Below, piece after piece: positions 19,458 through 27,561 of a stretch of 64,000 bases of DNA. Location: the NCBI GenBank assembly GCA_031395485.1, contig JANNUS010000016.1, forward strand, positions 1 to 64,000, read 5' to 3'. Under the pieces are notes generated by a model. It ran no database searches. It was not told where the DNA came from and was given only the letters and a program-made list of their open reading frames with translations. The translations under genes and the position numbers were made by a program. This DNA comes from UBA2336 sp031395485 (lineage in GTDB: Bacteria; Bacteroidota; Bacteroidia; Cytophagales; Cyclobacteriaceae). Positions within the stretch are counted from its first letter, which is position 1. Each line of letters starts with the position of its first letter.

Positions 19458-19459
19458 TT

Positions 19460-19798
19460 ATGTTTACATTTATCGTTGGAATCATCCTATTCGTTGCCGT
19501 TTTATTGGTATTAGTTGTTTTGGCTCAGAATTCTAAGGGGGGCGGTCTCTCTAATCAATTTGGAGGCTCAGGAGCGAGTAACATTATTGGTGTGAAAAAA
19601 ACAGGCGATCTTTTAGAGAAGCTAACCTGGGGTTTTGTAGTAACCATTATGGTTTTAGCTCTCTCCACAAACATTGTTACTCAAAATATTCAGTCTACGA
19701 ATGAAATTTTAGATCGCGCAGGTGAGGCAGCTCCGGCAAATGTTCCAGACCTTACGAAAGGTACCGTTTCGGAACCAACTGACTCTACAAAGAAATAG
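19460..19798 (+). CDS. secG: Preprotein translocase subunit SecG
   Basis: 112 residues. Two membrane helices (about 1-22 and 50-72) flank the conserved loop NSKGGGLSNQFGGSGASNIIGVKKTGDLLEKLTW, typical of SecG. A C-terminal extension rich in Pro/Thr is normal in Bacteroidota. SecG assists SecYEG channel cycling in the inner membrane. It starts 2 bases after the TPR gene and ends just before a terminator hairpin. Confidence 0.95.
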   Translation: MFTFIVGIILFVAVLLVLVVLAQNSKGGGLSNQFGGSGASNIIGVKKTGDLLEKLTWGFVVTIMVLALSTNIVTQNIQSTNEILDRAGEAAPANVPDLTKGTVSEPTDSTKK

Positions 19799-19827
19799 TA
19801 TACGTAAAAGTTACCTATAAAATACTG

Positions 19828-19857
19828 GCCTCACCATCATGGTGAGGCTTCTTTATT
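19828..19857 (+). terminator. Terminator after secG
   Basis: Perfect 8-bp stem GCCTCACC (19828-19835) with GGTGAGGC (19841-19848), 5-base loop and a T-rich tail. It closes the miaB-secG operon and, with A-rich sequence on its left, could also serve the convergent gene. Confidence 0.88.
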
Positions 19858-20358
19858 TTAGCTATGCAATGCATTTCTTGGAAACTCTTGCTTTCGAGCC
19901 TTGGCTTTATCAACACTCCTTCGAAGTACATTCACCAATGCATCTTTTGATTGATAGTTAAGCGGATAGAAAAGCGAAAGTTTAAAATAGAAGTGATCTC
20001 CAAGCTGCTCGGCATTGTAAAGATTGACTTTGTACACTCCGCCAATCGTTGATATCTCAATAGATTCAATATTCTCCAACGGAATTACAAGGTCATGATT
20101 TTTTAAAATAACGTATAAGAAGTCCTGATCAAATTCAAGGCGATGAAGTTTTAGCGTTATTTTCATCAAACGGAAAAAAAAGTAAATAAAAATGCCTGCA
20201 TTCACCAGACTAAATATTACACTTAAGAAGCCCCTGCTTTGCTGCAAATATGAAAATAGTATTACTGAACAAAGCCCTATATAAACAGCAAAAACAACAA
20301 CTTTAAAAGGAAGAAGCCACCGTGTGGATAAATTCTGTATGCGATTTTTTTCTGCCAT
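19858..20358 (-). CDS. Small membrane protein with PH-like cytoplasmic domain
   Basis: 166 residues from the ATG at 20358 (MAEKNRIQNL). Two membrane helices (about 17-40 and 45-63, WLLPFKVVVFAVYIGLCSVI and VIFSLVNAGIFIYFFF) are followed by a beta-rich domain (HRLEFDQDFLYVILKNHDLVIPLENIESIEISTIGGVYKVNLY) that resembles bacterial PH-like domains. The C-terminus is basic. It is convergent with secG. Family and role are not recognised. Confidence 0.7.
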   Translation of the reverse strand: MAEKNRIQNLSTRWLLPFKVVVFAVYIGLCSVILFSYLQQSRGFLSVIFSLVNAGIFIYFFFRLMKITLKLHRLEFDQDFLYVILKNHDLVIPLENIESIEISTIGGVYKVNLYNAEQLGDHFYFKLSLFYPLNYQSKDALVNVLRRSVDKAKARKQEFPRNALHS

Positions 20359-20369
20359 CAATCAAATTC

Positions 20370-20377
20370 TATCTTTG
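20370..20377 (+). promoter_or_regulatory. Bacteroidota -7 box TATCTTTG before the dehydrogenase gene
   Basis: Exact TAnnTTTG match, 23 bases before the ATG at 20401, in the divergent gap between the two genes. Confidence 0.5.
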
Positions 20378-20400
20378 AGCTTTTAAAACTAACCAAAAGA

Positions 20401-21291
20401 ATGAAAAACATAGCGGTTATTGGATCCGGTACAATGGGCAATGGAATTGCTCACGTTTTTGCACAATATGGGTATCAGGTATCGCTTATTGATATTGCTG
20501 AAGAGCCTTTAAAGAAAGCGCTGGCCACAATTGAAAAAAATCTTGAGCGACAGGTTTCGAAACAGCTTATTACCGAAGCGACAAAAAAGCAATCATTGGA
20601 AAACATAAGGCCAATCACCTCCATTCAGGATGGAGTAGTAAATGCTGATCTGGTTATTGAGGCAGCAACGGAGAACGCAGAGCTTAAACTAAAAATTTTT
20701 AAAGACCTGGACTTATTCTGCAAGCCCGATGCGATTCTAGCCTCCAATACATCTTCGATATCGATTACTAAAATTGCTTCTGTAACAAAGCGTCCAGATA
20801 AAGTAATTGGCATGCATTTTATGAATCCGGTACCTGTGATGAAACTCGTTGAGGTAATTCGTGGATATAATACTACCGATGCAGTGACTTCCACCATTAT
20901 GCAACTTTCAAAGATGCTGGAAAAGGTTCCTGTTGAGGTGAACGACTATCCAGGCTTTGTTGCCAATCGCATTCTTATGCCAATGATTAATGAAGCGATC
21001 TATTCATTGTATGAAGGAGTTGCAGGTGTACAAGAAATCGATACAGTAATGAAATTGGGAATGGCACACCCGATGGGGCCGTTGCAACTCGCTGACTTTA
21101 TTGGTCTCGATGTTTGCCTTTCTATACTTCATGTTTTACACGATGGATTTGGTAATCCAAAGTATGCACCATGCCCACTGTTAGTGAACATGGTACAAGC
21201 AGGTCATAAAGGTGTAAAGACGGGAAGTGGATTTTATCGATATACAGTAGGAAACAAAGAGTTAGTTGTTGCCGACAGGTTTAAAAAGTAA
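20401..21291 (+). CDS. 3-hydroxybutyryl-CoA dehydrogenase
   Basis: 296 residues. It oxidises (S)-3-hydroxyacyl-CoA with NAD in fatty-acid or butyrate metabolism. The N-terminal Rossmann motif is GSGTMGNGIAHVFA (8-21). The catalytic region has NTSSISI (116-122) and His139 in GMHFMNPVPVMKLVE. The C-terminal helical domain has PGFVANRILMPMINEA and GPLQLADFIGLDVCLSI. Length matches the single-domain family. It has its own promoter box and is followed after 4 bases by a TspO homologue, probably co-transcribed. I cannot tell from the sequence whether the pathway is degradative or biosynthetic. Confidence 0.95.
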   Translation: MKNIAVIGSGTMGNGIAHVFAQYGYQVSLIDIAEEPLKKALATIEKNLERQVSKQLITEATKKQSLENIRPITSIQDGVVNADLVIEAATENAELKLKIFKDLDLFCKPDAILASNTSSISITKIASVTKRPDKVIGMHFMNPVPVMKLVEVIRGYNTTDAVTSTIMQLSKMLEKVPVEVNDYPGFVANRILMPMINEAIYSLYEGVAGVQEIDTVMKLGMAHPMGPLQLADFIGLDVCLSILHVLHDGFGNPKYAPCPLLVNMVQAGHKGVKTGSGFYRYTVGNKELVVADRFKK

Positions 21292-21295
21292 TTCT

Positions 21296-21769
21296 GTGAA
21301 CAAAAGACTGATCGTTAAACTGGCTATTTCACTTACACTGCCATTGCTTGTAGGATACGTTGCTGGAATGTTTACAGCAGAAGCTATTCCTGGATGGTAT
21401 GCAACACTTAAACAACCTTCTTTTAATCCACCAAATTGGGTATTTGCTCCGGTATGGACCACATTGTATGTTGCTATGGGTATTTCCCTATACATGATTT
21501 GGAAGATTGTCCCAGGCAAACAACGCAACAATGCATTACTGATATTTGCGATCCAACTAGTATTAAATTTTTTATGGAGTTTCTTCTTTTTCTATTTTAA
21601 GAATATCGGACTTTCTCTTGTGGATATACTTGCGCTCTGGGTTTTTATTGCTGCAATGATTATCCAATTCTATAAGTTGAAACCATGGGCTGCCTATCTA
21701 AATATTCCGTACATACTCTGGGTTAGTTTCGCAAGTCTGTTAAACATCGCGTACTACATTCTTAACTAG
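21296..21769 (+). CDS. TspO/MBR family membrane protein
   Basis: 157 residues from a GTG at 21296 (VNKRLIVKLAI), 4 bases after the dehydrogenase stop; a further-upstream TTG overlapping the dehydrogenase is less likely. Five membrane helices and the family residues are clear: GWYATLKQPSFNPPNWVFAPVWT, then WSFFFFYFKN and a C-terminal tyrosine-rich helix. TspO proteins bind porphyrins and related compounds and act in stress and tetrapyrrole control. Length (157) is typical. Its 3' end lies 2 bases from convergent mscL. Confidence 0.93.
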   Translation: MNKRLIVKLAISLTLPLLVGYVAGMFTAEAIPGWYATLKQPSFNPPNWVFAPVWTTLYVAMGISLYMIWKIVPGKQRNNALLIFAIQLVLNFLWSFFFFYFKNIGLSLVDILALWVFIAAMIIQFYKLKPWAAYLNIPYILWVSFASLLNIAYYILN

Positions 21770-21771
21770 AT

Positions 21772-22146
21772 TTATTTTTTCAATAGATCACGGATCTCTG
21801 TAAGCAATTGAATATCGGCTGGTGGGGCTGCAGGAGCAGCAGGTGCAGCTTGTTCTTTCTTCTTCATAGCAGTATTCATTCCCTTTACAATTAAAAATAG
21901 AACAAATGCGATTATTACAAACGAAATAACTGAAGAAATAAATTTTCCGAGGAGCATTCCACCAGGTTTCCAAGACGCAATGTCGGCTGCGCCTGCTGCT
22001 TCCAGTGCTGGTTGCAGCATAATTGGAGTAATAATATCTGCTACTAGTGAATTTACAATGGTACCGAATGCACCACCAATGATAACACCAATGGCGAGGT
22101 CAACAACGTTACCTCTCATCACGAAATCTTTGAATTCTTTTAGCAT
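21772..22146 (-). CDS. mscL: Large-conductance mechanosensitive channel MscL
   Basis: 124 residues. The N-terminal amphipathic helix and first pore helix (FKDFVMRGNVVDLAIGVIIGGAFGTIVNSLVADIITP) match MscL. The second helix (VISFVIIAFVLFLIVKGMN) is followed by a C-terminal bundle. The linker before that bundle is an Ala/Pro-rich run (EQAAPAAPAAPPAD). MscL opens under hypo-osmotic shock to release solutes. It is convergent with the TspO gene with only 2 bases between stops, with no visible terminator there. Confidence 0.95.
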   Translation of the reverse strand: MLKEFKDFVMRGNVVDLAIGVIIGGAFGTIVNSLVADIITPIMLQPALEAAGAADIASWKPGGMLLGKFISSVISFVIIAFVLFLIVKGMNTAMKKKEQAAPAAPAAPPADIQLLTEIRDLLKK

Positions 22147-22204
22147 ACTATTTACTTTAATTTTTCTGAATACAATAATATAGAATAAACAAGAATTTTA
22201 AAGG

Positions 22205-23020
22205 CTATTTAACCAGATTGATTGGGTTCTTTAACCCTTTAAATGAAGTGAGTTCAACGCCTGCACTGCCAATAAACATGTCGGCACTTACTTTTATTGG
22301 GATTCTGTTTTTATCATCGGAAAACCAGACGGTGATAGAATCCTTTCCCTTAAATAGTGAATTCGCAGGCATACTTGGTTTAAAAACAAGCGCTCTAATT
22401 TTACCAGCCTTTGTTCTTACAATGTCTTTACCCTTGTAAACAACCTTAAGTTTATAAAATGTATCCTCAAAAAATCCTGCGATAACTACAGTATCTCCCT
22501 TCTTTACATTGCTAATGTCCTGAGTACGCAAATACATAAAACCCGAAATTAGGTCACGAACCTGTATAGGAGCATCATAATACTTTGGTTCCTTAAACTT
22601 ACCGCTCTTGTGATTAAATACTTTTGCCTCAATCTTACCCTTTACATGATCGAAGTTTATCACCTCATCTTTCTTATAATTTCCTTCGCGTATTTTTCGA
22701 TAGGCTACATGCGGAACTAAAGCGGCCGTATCAATGTAAGCACCCCACTGATCATCCACATCCGCTACCCAATCAACCATCCCAACTGTTTTTCCAAATA
22801 CATCAACTTTAAAACAATCGCGGTTGTTAATTTTAAAATACTGCTTGTCTATTCTTGTGCTCCCTTTACCTACTGTAAAAAATCCATAGCTCATTTTATA
22901 TTCCAACACTTCTCCTTTGGCAAAACTTTCGTTCTGTACAGACGGATAAATTTCCTTGCGCTCGGATGAAAACCCAGAAAGAGCAACACAAAGAAATGAG
23001 CCATAAATCAACCTTTTCAT
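22205..23020 (-). CDS. DUF3108 periplasmic protein
   Basis: 271 residues from the ATG at 23020 (MKRLIYGSFLCVALSGFSS); the longer frame begins at a TTG that is part of the TAAATTTG promoter and is rejected. A signal peptide precedes a beta-rich domain with the DUF3108 pattern: FAKGEVLEYKMSYGFFTVGKGSTRI, DWVADVDDQWGAYIDT, YDAPIQVRDLISGFMYLRTQ, and the C-terminal TVWFSDDKNRIPIKV. The function of DUF3108 is unknown; it is likely periplasmic. It has its own promoter box. Confidence 0.85.
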   Translation of the reverse strand: MKRLIYGSFLCVALSGFSSERKEIYPSVQNESFAKGEVLEYKMSYGFFTVGKGSTRIDKQYFKINNRDCFKVDVFGKTVGMVDWVADVDDQWGAYIDTAALVPHVAYRKIREGNYKKDEVINFDHVKGKIEAKVFNHKSGKFKEPKYYDAPIQVRDLISGFMYLRTQDISNVKKGDTVVIAGFFEDTFYKLKVVYKGKDIVRTKAGKIRALVFKPSMPANSLFKGKDSITVWFSDDKNRIPIKVSADMFIGSAGVELTSFKGLKNPINLVK

Positions 23021-23035
23021 ACTACAGATAATTCC

Positions 23036-23043
23036 CAAATTTA
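23036..23043 (-). promoter_or_regulatory. Bacteroidota -7 box TAAATTTG before the DUF3108 gene
   Basis: Exact TAnnTTTG match, 15 bases before the ATG at 23020. It sets the start, because the alternative TTG lies inside this box. Confidence 0.5.
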
Positions 23044-23108
23044 AACATTCATTGTTTCTGAAATGTTACTATTCAAAGCAAGTGCCAATATCTTGATGTA
23101 TTACAACA

Positions 23109-23921
23109 CTAAGCCGATACATTGTTTTCACGCAAAGCATCATTTAATGAAGTCTTTTTATCAGTGCTTTCCTTTCGTTTACCAATAATCAACGCGCAAG
23201 ACACAGCATAATCACCTGCGCTGAACTTCTTAACGTACGATCCCGGGATTACTACCGAGCGCTCAGGTACATAACCAATATACTCAGTCGGTATACTTCC
23301 TGTAACATCAATAATTTTTGAACTAGCCGTAAGTACGACATTGGCACCTAATACCGCTTCCTTTCCTACACGAACACCCTCCACCACAATGCAACGCGAA
23401 CCCAAGAAAGCACCGTCTTCAATAATAACGGGCGAAGCTTGAACGGGCTCTAATACTCCACCAATTCCCACACCTCCACTAATATGAACATTCTTACCAA
23501 TCTGAGCACAGCTACCAACTGTTGCCCACGTATCAACCATGGTTCCCTCATCGACAAAGGCTCCAATATTAACATACGATGGCATGAGAATAACCCCCTT
23601 ACTTAGGTATGAACCATATCGAGCAATAGCATGCGGTACAACCCTTACTCCCAACGACTTATAATTTTTCTTTAAAGCTATTTTATCATGAAATTCAAAT
23701 GGACCTACTTCAATAGTTTCCATCTGCTGAATAGGGAAATACATAATCACCGCCTTCTTAATCCATTCATTTACTACCCAATTAGTTCCAGCAGGCTCTG
23801 CCACGCGAAGTTCACCTTTGTCTAATTTTTCAATAACTATTCGTACCGCCTCGATGGTTTCACGCTGCTGCAGTAATGAACGATCCTCCCAAGCCTTTTC
23901 AATTCTATGTTTTAATTCCAT
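23109..23921 (-). CDS. dapD: Tetrahydrodipicolinate N-succinyltransferase DapD
   Basis: 270 residues from the ATG at 23921 (MELKHRIEKAWED), matching the usual 270-275. It transfers succinyl from CoA to tetrahydrodipicolinate in lysine and meso-diaminopimelate synthesis. Motifs include LDKGELRVAEP, VNEWIKKAVIMYFP, the hexapeptide beta-helix (VNIGAFVDEGTMVDTWATVGSCAQIGKNVHISGG, GVGIGGVLEPVQ) and the C-terminal strands. It is divergent from the glycosyltransferase gene with 33 bases between starts. Confidence 0.95.
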   Translation of the reverse strand: MELKHRIEKAWEDRSLLQQRETIEAVRIVIEKLDKGELRVAEPAGTNWVVNEWIKKAVIMYFPIQQMETIEVGPFEFHDKIALKKNYKSLGVRVVPHAIARYGSYLSKGVILMPSYVNIGAFVDEGTMVDTWATVGSCAQIGKNVHISGGVGIGGVLEPVQASPVIIEDGAFLGSRCIVVEGVRVGKEAVLGANVVLTASSKIIDVTGSIPTEYIGYVPERSVVIPGSYVKKFSAGDYAVSCALIIGKRKESTDKKTSLNDALRENNVSA

Positions 23922-23954
23922 TTTAGCAGTTAGTTTGTATGAATCCGTATTAGT

Positions 23955-25067
23955 TTGTCGCAAGTAATAAAAAAAAGAAGAATTGTATTGGCTTCCGTTC
24001 TCAAACCGGTAGACGATACCCGCATGCTGGAGAAACTTGGTGCAACATTAACGGATAGTGGCCAATATGAAGTTTCCATTATAGGCTTTCCTTCAACAGG
24101 GTCTCTTTGCCGTTCAGGAATTGATTTTTATCCATTACCAAACTTCGAGCGATTGAGTTTAAGACGGTTACTAATTCCTTGGATAATATTCAAAAAGGTT
24201 AATAAAGTAAAGCCTGAACTTCTAATCATCAACACTCCTGAATTACTGTTAGTTGCAATTCTAAACAGAATTTTCTTTGGGCGAAAAATCGTATATGATG
24301 TGCTTGAAAATTACTACCGAAACATCCAATTCACACAGGCTTTCCATCCTATTACTCGCTTGTTGTTAGCTCCTCTCGTTAGGGTTGTTGAGTTATTCAC
24401 CTCTCCCCTTGTTCATCACTTTCTGCTGGCCGAAAAAGGATACAGTCGAGAACTTGGGTTTGCAAAGCCATACACAATTCTTCAAAACAAGCTTCCTACG
24501 TCAATCACCGCAAAATATACAATCAGTCAACCGAGAGGGTATTCAAAGCTGATCTTTAGTGGCACGCTGGCGAAAAGCACAGGTATCTTTGAGGCAATTA
24601 GTCTTTGTAAGAAACTCCATGAGATAGATGCCTCCTACTCACTAACGATCATTGGGTATTGTGCTCAGCCAGATTTTTTTTCCGATATTAAAAAGGAAAT
24701 TGAAAATGTTCCATTCATTACTCTAATCGGAGGTGATCGTTTAGTTCCGCACAAAAAGATGTTGGATGAAATCCGTAAAGCAGATATAGGCATTATAATT
24801 TATCCGCCAAATCCTAGTACCCAAAGTTCAATACCAACCAAGCTATTTGAATATATAGCCCTTCAGTTACCTATACTCATTCGGCATAATGCTGAATCAC
24901 ATCAACTGGTAAGGGAATGCAATATTGGAATTGTGCTTACCGAATTTCCAGACTATGGGGCATTGTCTGCAGAAATAAAAAATAATCATTTCACCCCCAA
25001 TGTCCCCGAATCAATCTATTGGGATTCAGAAGCTCAAAATCTTATAGGCTGTCTAAAATTAATATAA
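23955..25067 (+). CDS. Glycosyltransferase, GT-B fold
   Basis: 370 residues from a TTG at 23955 (TTGTCGCAAGTA). The N-terminal Rossmann half (RRIVLASVLKPVDDTRMLEKLGATL...) has LLIINTPELLLVA and KIVYDVLENYYRN. The C-terminal half has the nucleotide-sugar side: LIFSGTLAKSTGIFEAISLC, then DIGIIIYPPNPSTQSSIPTKLFEYIALQLPIL with the conserved E of the GT4-type E-x7-E region (KLFEY). Donor and acceptor are unknown; such enzymes usually act on surface polysaccharides or lipid-linked sugars. No other glycan genes are beside it. Confidence 0.82.
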   Translation: MSQVIKKRRIVLASVLKPVDDTRMLEKLGATLTDSGQYEVSIIGFPSTGSLCRSGIDFYPLPNFERLSLRRLLIPWIIFKKVNKVKPELLIINTPELLLVAILNRIFFGRKIVYDVLENYYRNIQFTQAFHPITRLLLAPLVRVVELFTSPLVHHFLLAEKGYSRELGFAKPYTILQNKLPTSITAKYTISQPRGYSKLIFSGTLAKSTGIFEAISLCKKLHEIDASYSLTIIGYCAQPDFFSDIKKEIENVPFITLIGGDRLVPHKKMLDEIRKADIGIIIYPPNPSTQSSIPTKLFEYIALQLPILIRHNAESHQLVRECNIGIVLTEFPDYGALSAEIKNNHFTPNVPESIYWDSEAQNLIGCLKLI

Positions 25068-25086
25068 CTACAGACTAAAATTATTT

Positions 25087-25102
25087 TTTAGACTAATCTA
25101 AA
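25087..25102 (+). promoter_or_regulatory. Palindromic operator-like site of the metal operon
   Basis: TTTAGA-CTAA-TCTAAA, a perfect 6+6 inverted repeat with a 4-base spacer, lies 34 bases before the regulator ATG. It falls between the expected -33 position and the -7-like box. Its look (TTTAG..CTAAA) resembles DtxR/MntR-family operators. Autoregulation by the gene next to it is inferred. Confidence 0.6.
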
Positions 25103-25107
25103 TTTTG

Positions 25108-25115
25108 TACCTTCG
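25108..25115 (+). promoter_or_regulatory. Probable -7 box TACCTTCG of the metal operon
   Basis: One mismatch from TAnnTTTG, 21 bases before the ATG at 25137 and just downstream of the palindrome, which would block it when bound. Confidence 0.4.
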
Positions 25116-25136
25116 CATGTCGTTATACCAATCGAT

Positions 25137-25793
25137 ATGCTTAGCTACACAGAAGAGAATTACCTTAAAGCAATCTACCACCTGTCGGAGAATGGGCAAA
25201 AATCTGTACTGACCAATGAGGTGGCAGATGCTATGAATACCAAGCCTGCTTCCGTTACGGATATGATTAAAAAGCTTTCCGTAAAAAAACTGATCGAATA
25301 CGAGAAATACTATGGCGCAACAATCACCAAACAAGGTAAAGTTGATGCGCTGGCTATCATTCGTAAACACAGACTATGGGAAACCTTTCTGGTTCAGAAA
25401 CTAAATTTTAATTGGGATCAGGTGCATGAAGTAGCAGAGCAACTTGAACATATTCAATCTTCATTATTAATTGAAAAGTTGGATGAGTTTCTTGGCAATC
25501 CCGTTGCCGATCCCCATGGTCATCCAATCCCAGATAAAAACGGAAAAATTCATATTGCTCAACAAATTCCATTAGGCGAAATAACGCAAAAGAAAACAAC
25601 CACGGTAAAGGCGGTAAAGCGGGGCTCTCCTTCCTTTCTTCAGTACCTCAGTAAGATTGGATTATACATTGGAGCTCACGTTTCTGTTTTGCGAAAAACA
25701 GAGTTTGATGGTTCCATTGAAATCCTAATCGACAAAAAGAAAAAAGCCTTTATCTCTAAAGAGGCCTCACAAAATATTTTAGTAACAGAATAA
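25137..25793 (+). CDS. DtxR/MntR family metal-dependent repressor
   Basis: 218 residues. N-terminal winged helix (LSYTEENYLKAIYHLSENGQKSVLTNEVADAMNTKPASVTDMIKKL), a helical metal-binding dimerisation domain (LAIIRKHRLWETFLVQKLNFNWDQVHEVAEQLEHIQS..., with DPHGHPIPD) and a C-terminal SH3-like domain (about 145-218). Fe or Mn is the usual corepressor. It is the first gene of the operon with the binding protein, ATPase and permeases, and has the palindrome 25087-25102 in its promoter region. The order (regulator then A-B-C-D) recalls the treponemal tro operon with the regulator moved to the front. Confidence 0.93.
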   Translation: MLSYTEENYLKAIYHLSENGQKSVLTNEVADAMNTKPASVTDMIKKLSVKKLIEYEKYYGATITKQGKVDALAIIRKHRLWETFLVQKLNFNWDQVHEVAEQLEHIQSSLLIEKLDEFLGNPVADPHGHPIPDKNGKIHIAQQIPLGEITQKKTTTVKAVKRGSPSFLQYLSKIGLYIGAHVSVLRKTEFDGSIEILIDKKKKAFISKEASQNILVTE

Positions 25794-25802
25794 ATATGAA
25801 GT

Positions 25803-26735
25803 ATGAATAGAATAAAGCACACACAGATTTTAGTTCTTCTTGGAGTAGTCTTCTTGCTCAGTTCTTGCAGCAAGAAAGCAGAAACATCAGGCGAGGCTAA
25901 AAAGATTAAAATTGTGACCACTACGGGTATGATAAAAGATGCTGTGGAGAATGTAGCGGGTGATAACGTAGAAGTAATTGCATTAATGGGACCAGGAGTT
26001 GATCCTCACCTATACAAGGCCACACAAGGTGATCTTGAAAAGCTAACGAATGCAGACATTGTGTTTTATAATGGTTTGCACTTGGAAGGTAAAATGGGCG
26101 AAGTAATGGAAAAGCTTGGGCACATGAAACCGGTAATTGCGATCTCTTCTGAAATCCCTGATTCTATGTTACGTGCCGTTCCTGGATTTCAAGGCACGCA
26201 TGATCCGCACATTTGGTTTAATGTTAGACTTTGGGAAGAAGCGGTCAAGACAATCTCAGGTTTTTTGCAGGGATATGATTCTTCAAATGCTTCGCTCTAT
26301 AAAATGAATGGCGAAAAATATATGCAAAAGATGGATTCACTCCATGCAGTTATCAAAATCAAAATTGCAGAAATTCCGCAGGCACAACGCGTACTCATAA
26401 CCGCACATGATGCTTTTGGCTATTTCGGAGATGCGTATGGAATTGAAGTTCGTGGACTACAAGGAATTTCCACAGTTTCAGAATTTGGTTTGAGAGACGT
26501 GACAGAATTAGTCAACTTCATCATCAGTAGGAAAATCAGGGCGATTTTCGTGGAGACATCGGTATCCCAAAAATCAATCAATGCCGTAGTGGAAGGTTGC
26601 CAGCAAAAAGGCTGGGATATAAAAGTAGGTGGAAGTCTTTATTCAGATGCTATGGGTGCAGCAGGAACTCCGGAAGGAAATTACCTGGGCATGGTAAGCA
26701 AGAATGTTGATACAATTGTGAATGCGCTAAAATGA
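25803..26735 (+). CDS. TroA-like Zn/Mn ABC transporter substrate-binding lipoprotein
   Basis: 310 residues. Lipoprotein signal with Cys22 (VVFLLSSCSKK). It is a cluster A-I binding protein. Candidate metal ligands are His69 (DPHLYKAT), His136 (HDPHIWF), His202 (LITAHDAFGYFG) and Asp282 (LYSDAMG), the 3His-1Asp set known for TroA. The GLQGISTVSEFG segment also matches TroA relatives. There is no His-rich loop as in ZnuA. It delivers Mn or Zn to the permeases encoded downstream. It starts 9 bases after the regulator and precedes the ATPase by 4 bases. Mn versus Zn cannot be decided by sequence. Confidence 0.93.
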   Translation: MNRIKHTQILVLLGVVFLLSSCSKKAETSGEAKKIKIVTTTGMIKDAVENVAGDNVEVIALMGPGVDPHLYKATQGDLEKLTNADIVFYNGLHLEGKMGEVMEKLGHMKPVIAISSEIPDSMLRAVPGFQGTHDPHIWFNVRLWEEAVKTISGFLQGYDSSNASLYKMNGEKYMQKMDSLHAVIKIKIAEIPQAQRVLITAHDAFGYFGDAYGIEVRGLQGISTVSEFGLRDVTELVNFIISRKIRAIFVETSVSQKSINAVVEGCQQKGWDIKVGGSLYSDAMGAAGTPEGNYLGMVSKNVDTIVNALK

Positions 26736-26739
26736 AACT

Positions 26740-27561
26740 ATGGAAAAAGAAATTTCAATACTGCCCGCTTTAGAAATACATGACCTTACAGTTGCGTTCG
26801 ACCGCAAGCCCGTGTTATGGAATATCGATTTAACCCTTCCGCAAGGAAAGTTAATTGGAATCATCGGCCCAAACGGTGCTGGTAAATCCACACTCATAAA
26901 AGCTGTGATGGGACTTCTTCCCCTGAGCAGTGGTTTTGCAAAAGTATTTGATAAGCCACTTAATGAAGTTCGCAATCAAATTAGTTACGTGCCACAGCGT
27001 GAATCGGTAGACTGGGATTTTCCGGCCTCGGTTATGGATGTTGTGCTAATGGGTCGCTATTCAAAACTTGGATTGTTTAAACGGCCACGTAAAGCCGACC
27101 GCGATGTTGCCATGGATTGTTTAAAAAAAGTAGGCATGGAGGCTTTCTCGAACAGACAGATTTCACAGCTTTCAGGAGGCCAACAACAACGAACTTTTCT
27201 TGCGCGTGCGCTGGCACAACAAGCCGACCTATATTTTATGGATGAGCCTTTTGCAGGTGTAGATGCCGCGACAGAACAAGCCATTATTGATTTACTTCAA
27301 GAAATGACCTCTGCAAACAAAACCGTTATTGTTGTGCATCATGATCTGCAATCCGTAACCCAGTATTTTGATTGGGTAATTTTATTGAATACGCGCCTTG
27401 TTGCAAGCGGCCCAACCAAATCAACTTTTACACAGGCAAATTTACAGGAAACATATGGTGGTAAGCTTACACTTCTTGCCGATGTAGCAGACTTGATACG
27501 AAGAGAAGACTTTCCTAATCGTGAAGAAAAACCTGCCTACCAGCCAGCCACAAGAGCATGA
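26740..27561 (+). CDS. Metal ABC transporter ATP-binding protein
   Basis: 273 residues. Walker A GPNGAGKST (43-51), Q-loop VPQRESVDWDFP, signature LSGGQQQR, Walker B LYFMDEPFAGVDA, H-loop VVHHDL. The SVDWDFP segment after the Q-loop and the MDVVLMGRY region are typical of Mn/Zn importer ATPases (MntB/TroB/ZnuC group). Its stop overlaps the start of the first permease by 4 bases, so the two are translated together. Confidence 0.96.
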   Translation: MEKEISILPALEIHDLTVAFDRKPVLWNIDLTLPQGKLIGIIGPNGAGKSTLIKAVMGLLPLSSGFAKVFDKPLNEVRNQISYVPQRESVDWDFPASVMDVVLMGRYSKLGLFKRPRKADRDVAMDCLKKVGMEAFSNRQISQLSGGQQQRTFLARALAQQADLYFMDEPFAGVDAATEQAIIDLLQEMTSANKTVIVVHHDLQSVTQYFDWVILLNTRLVASGPTKSTFTQANLQETYGGKLTLLADVADLIRREDFPNREEKPAYQPATRA

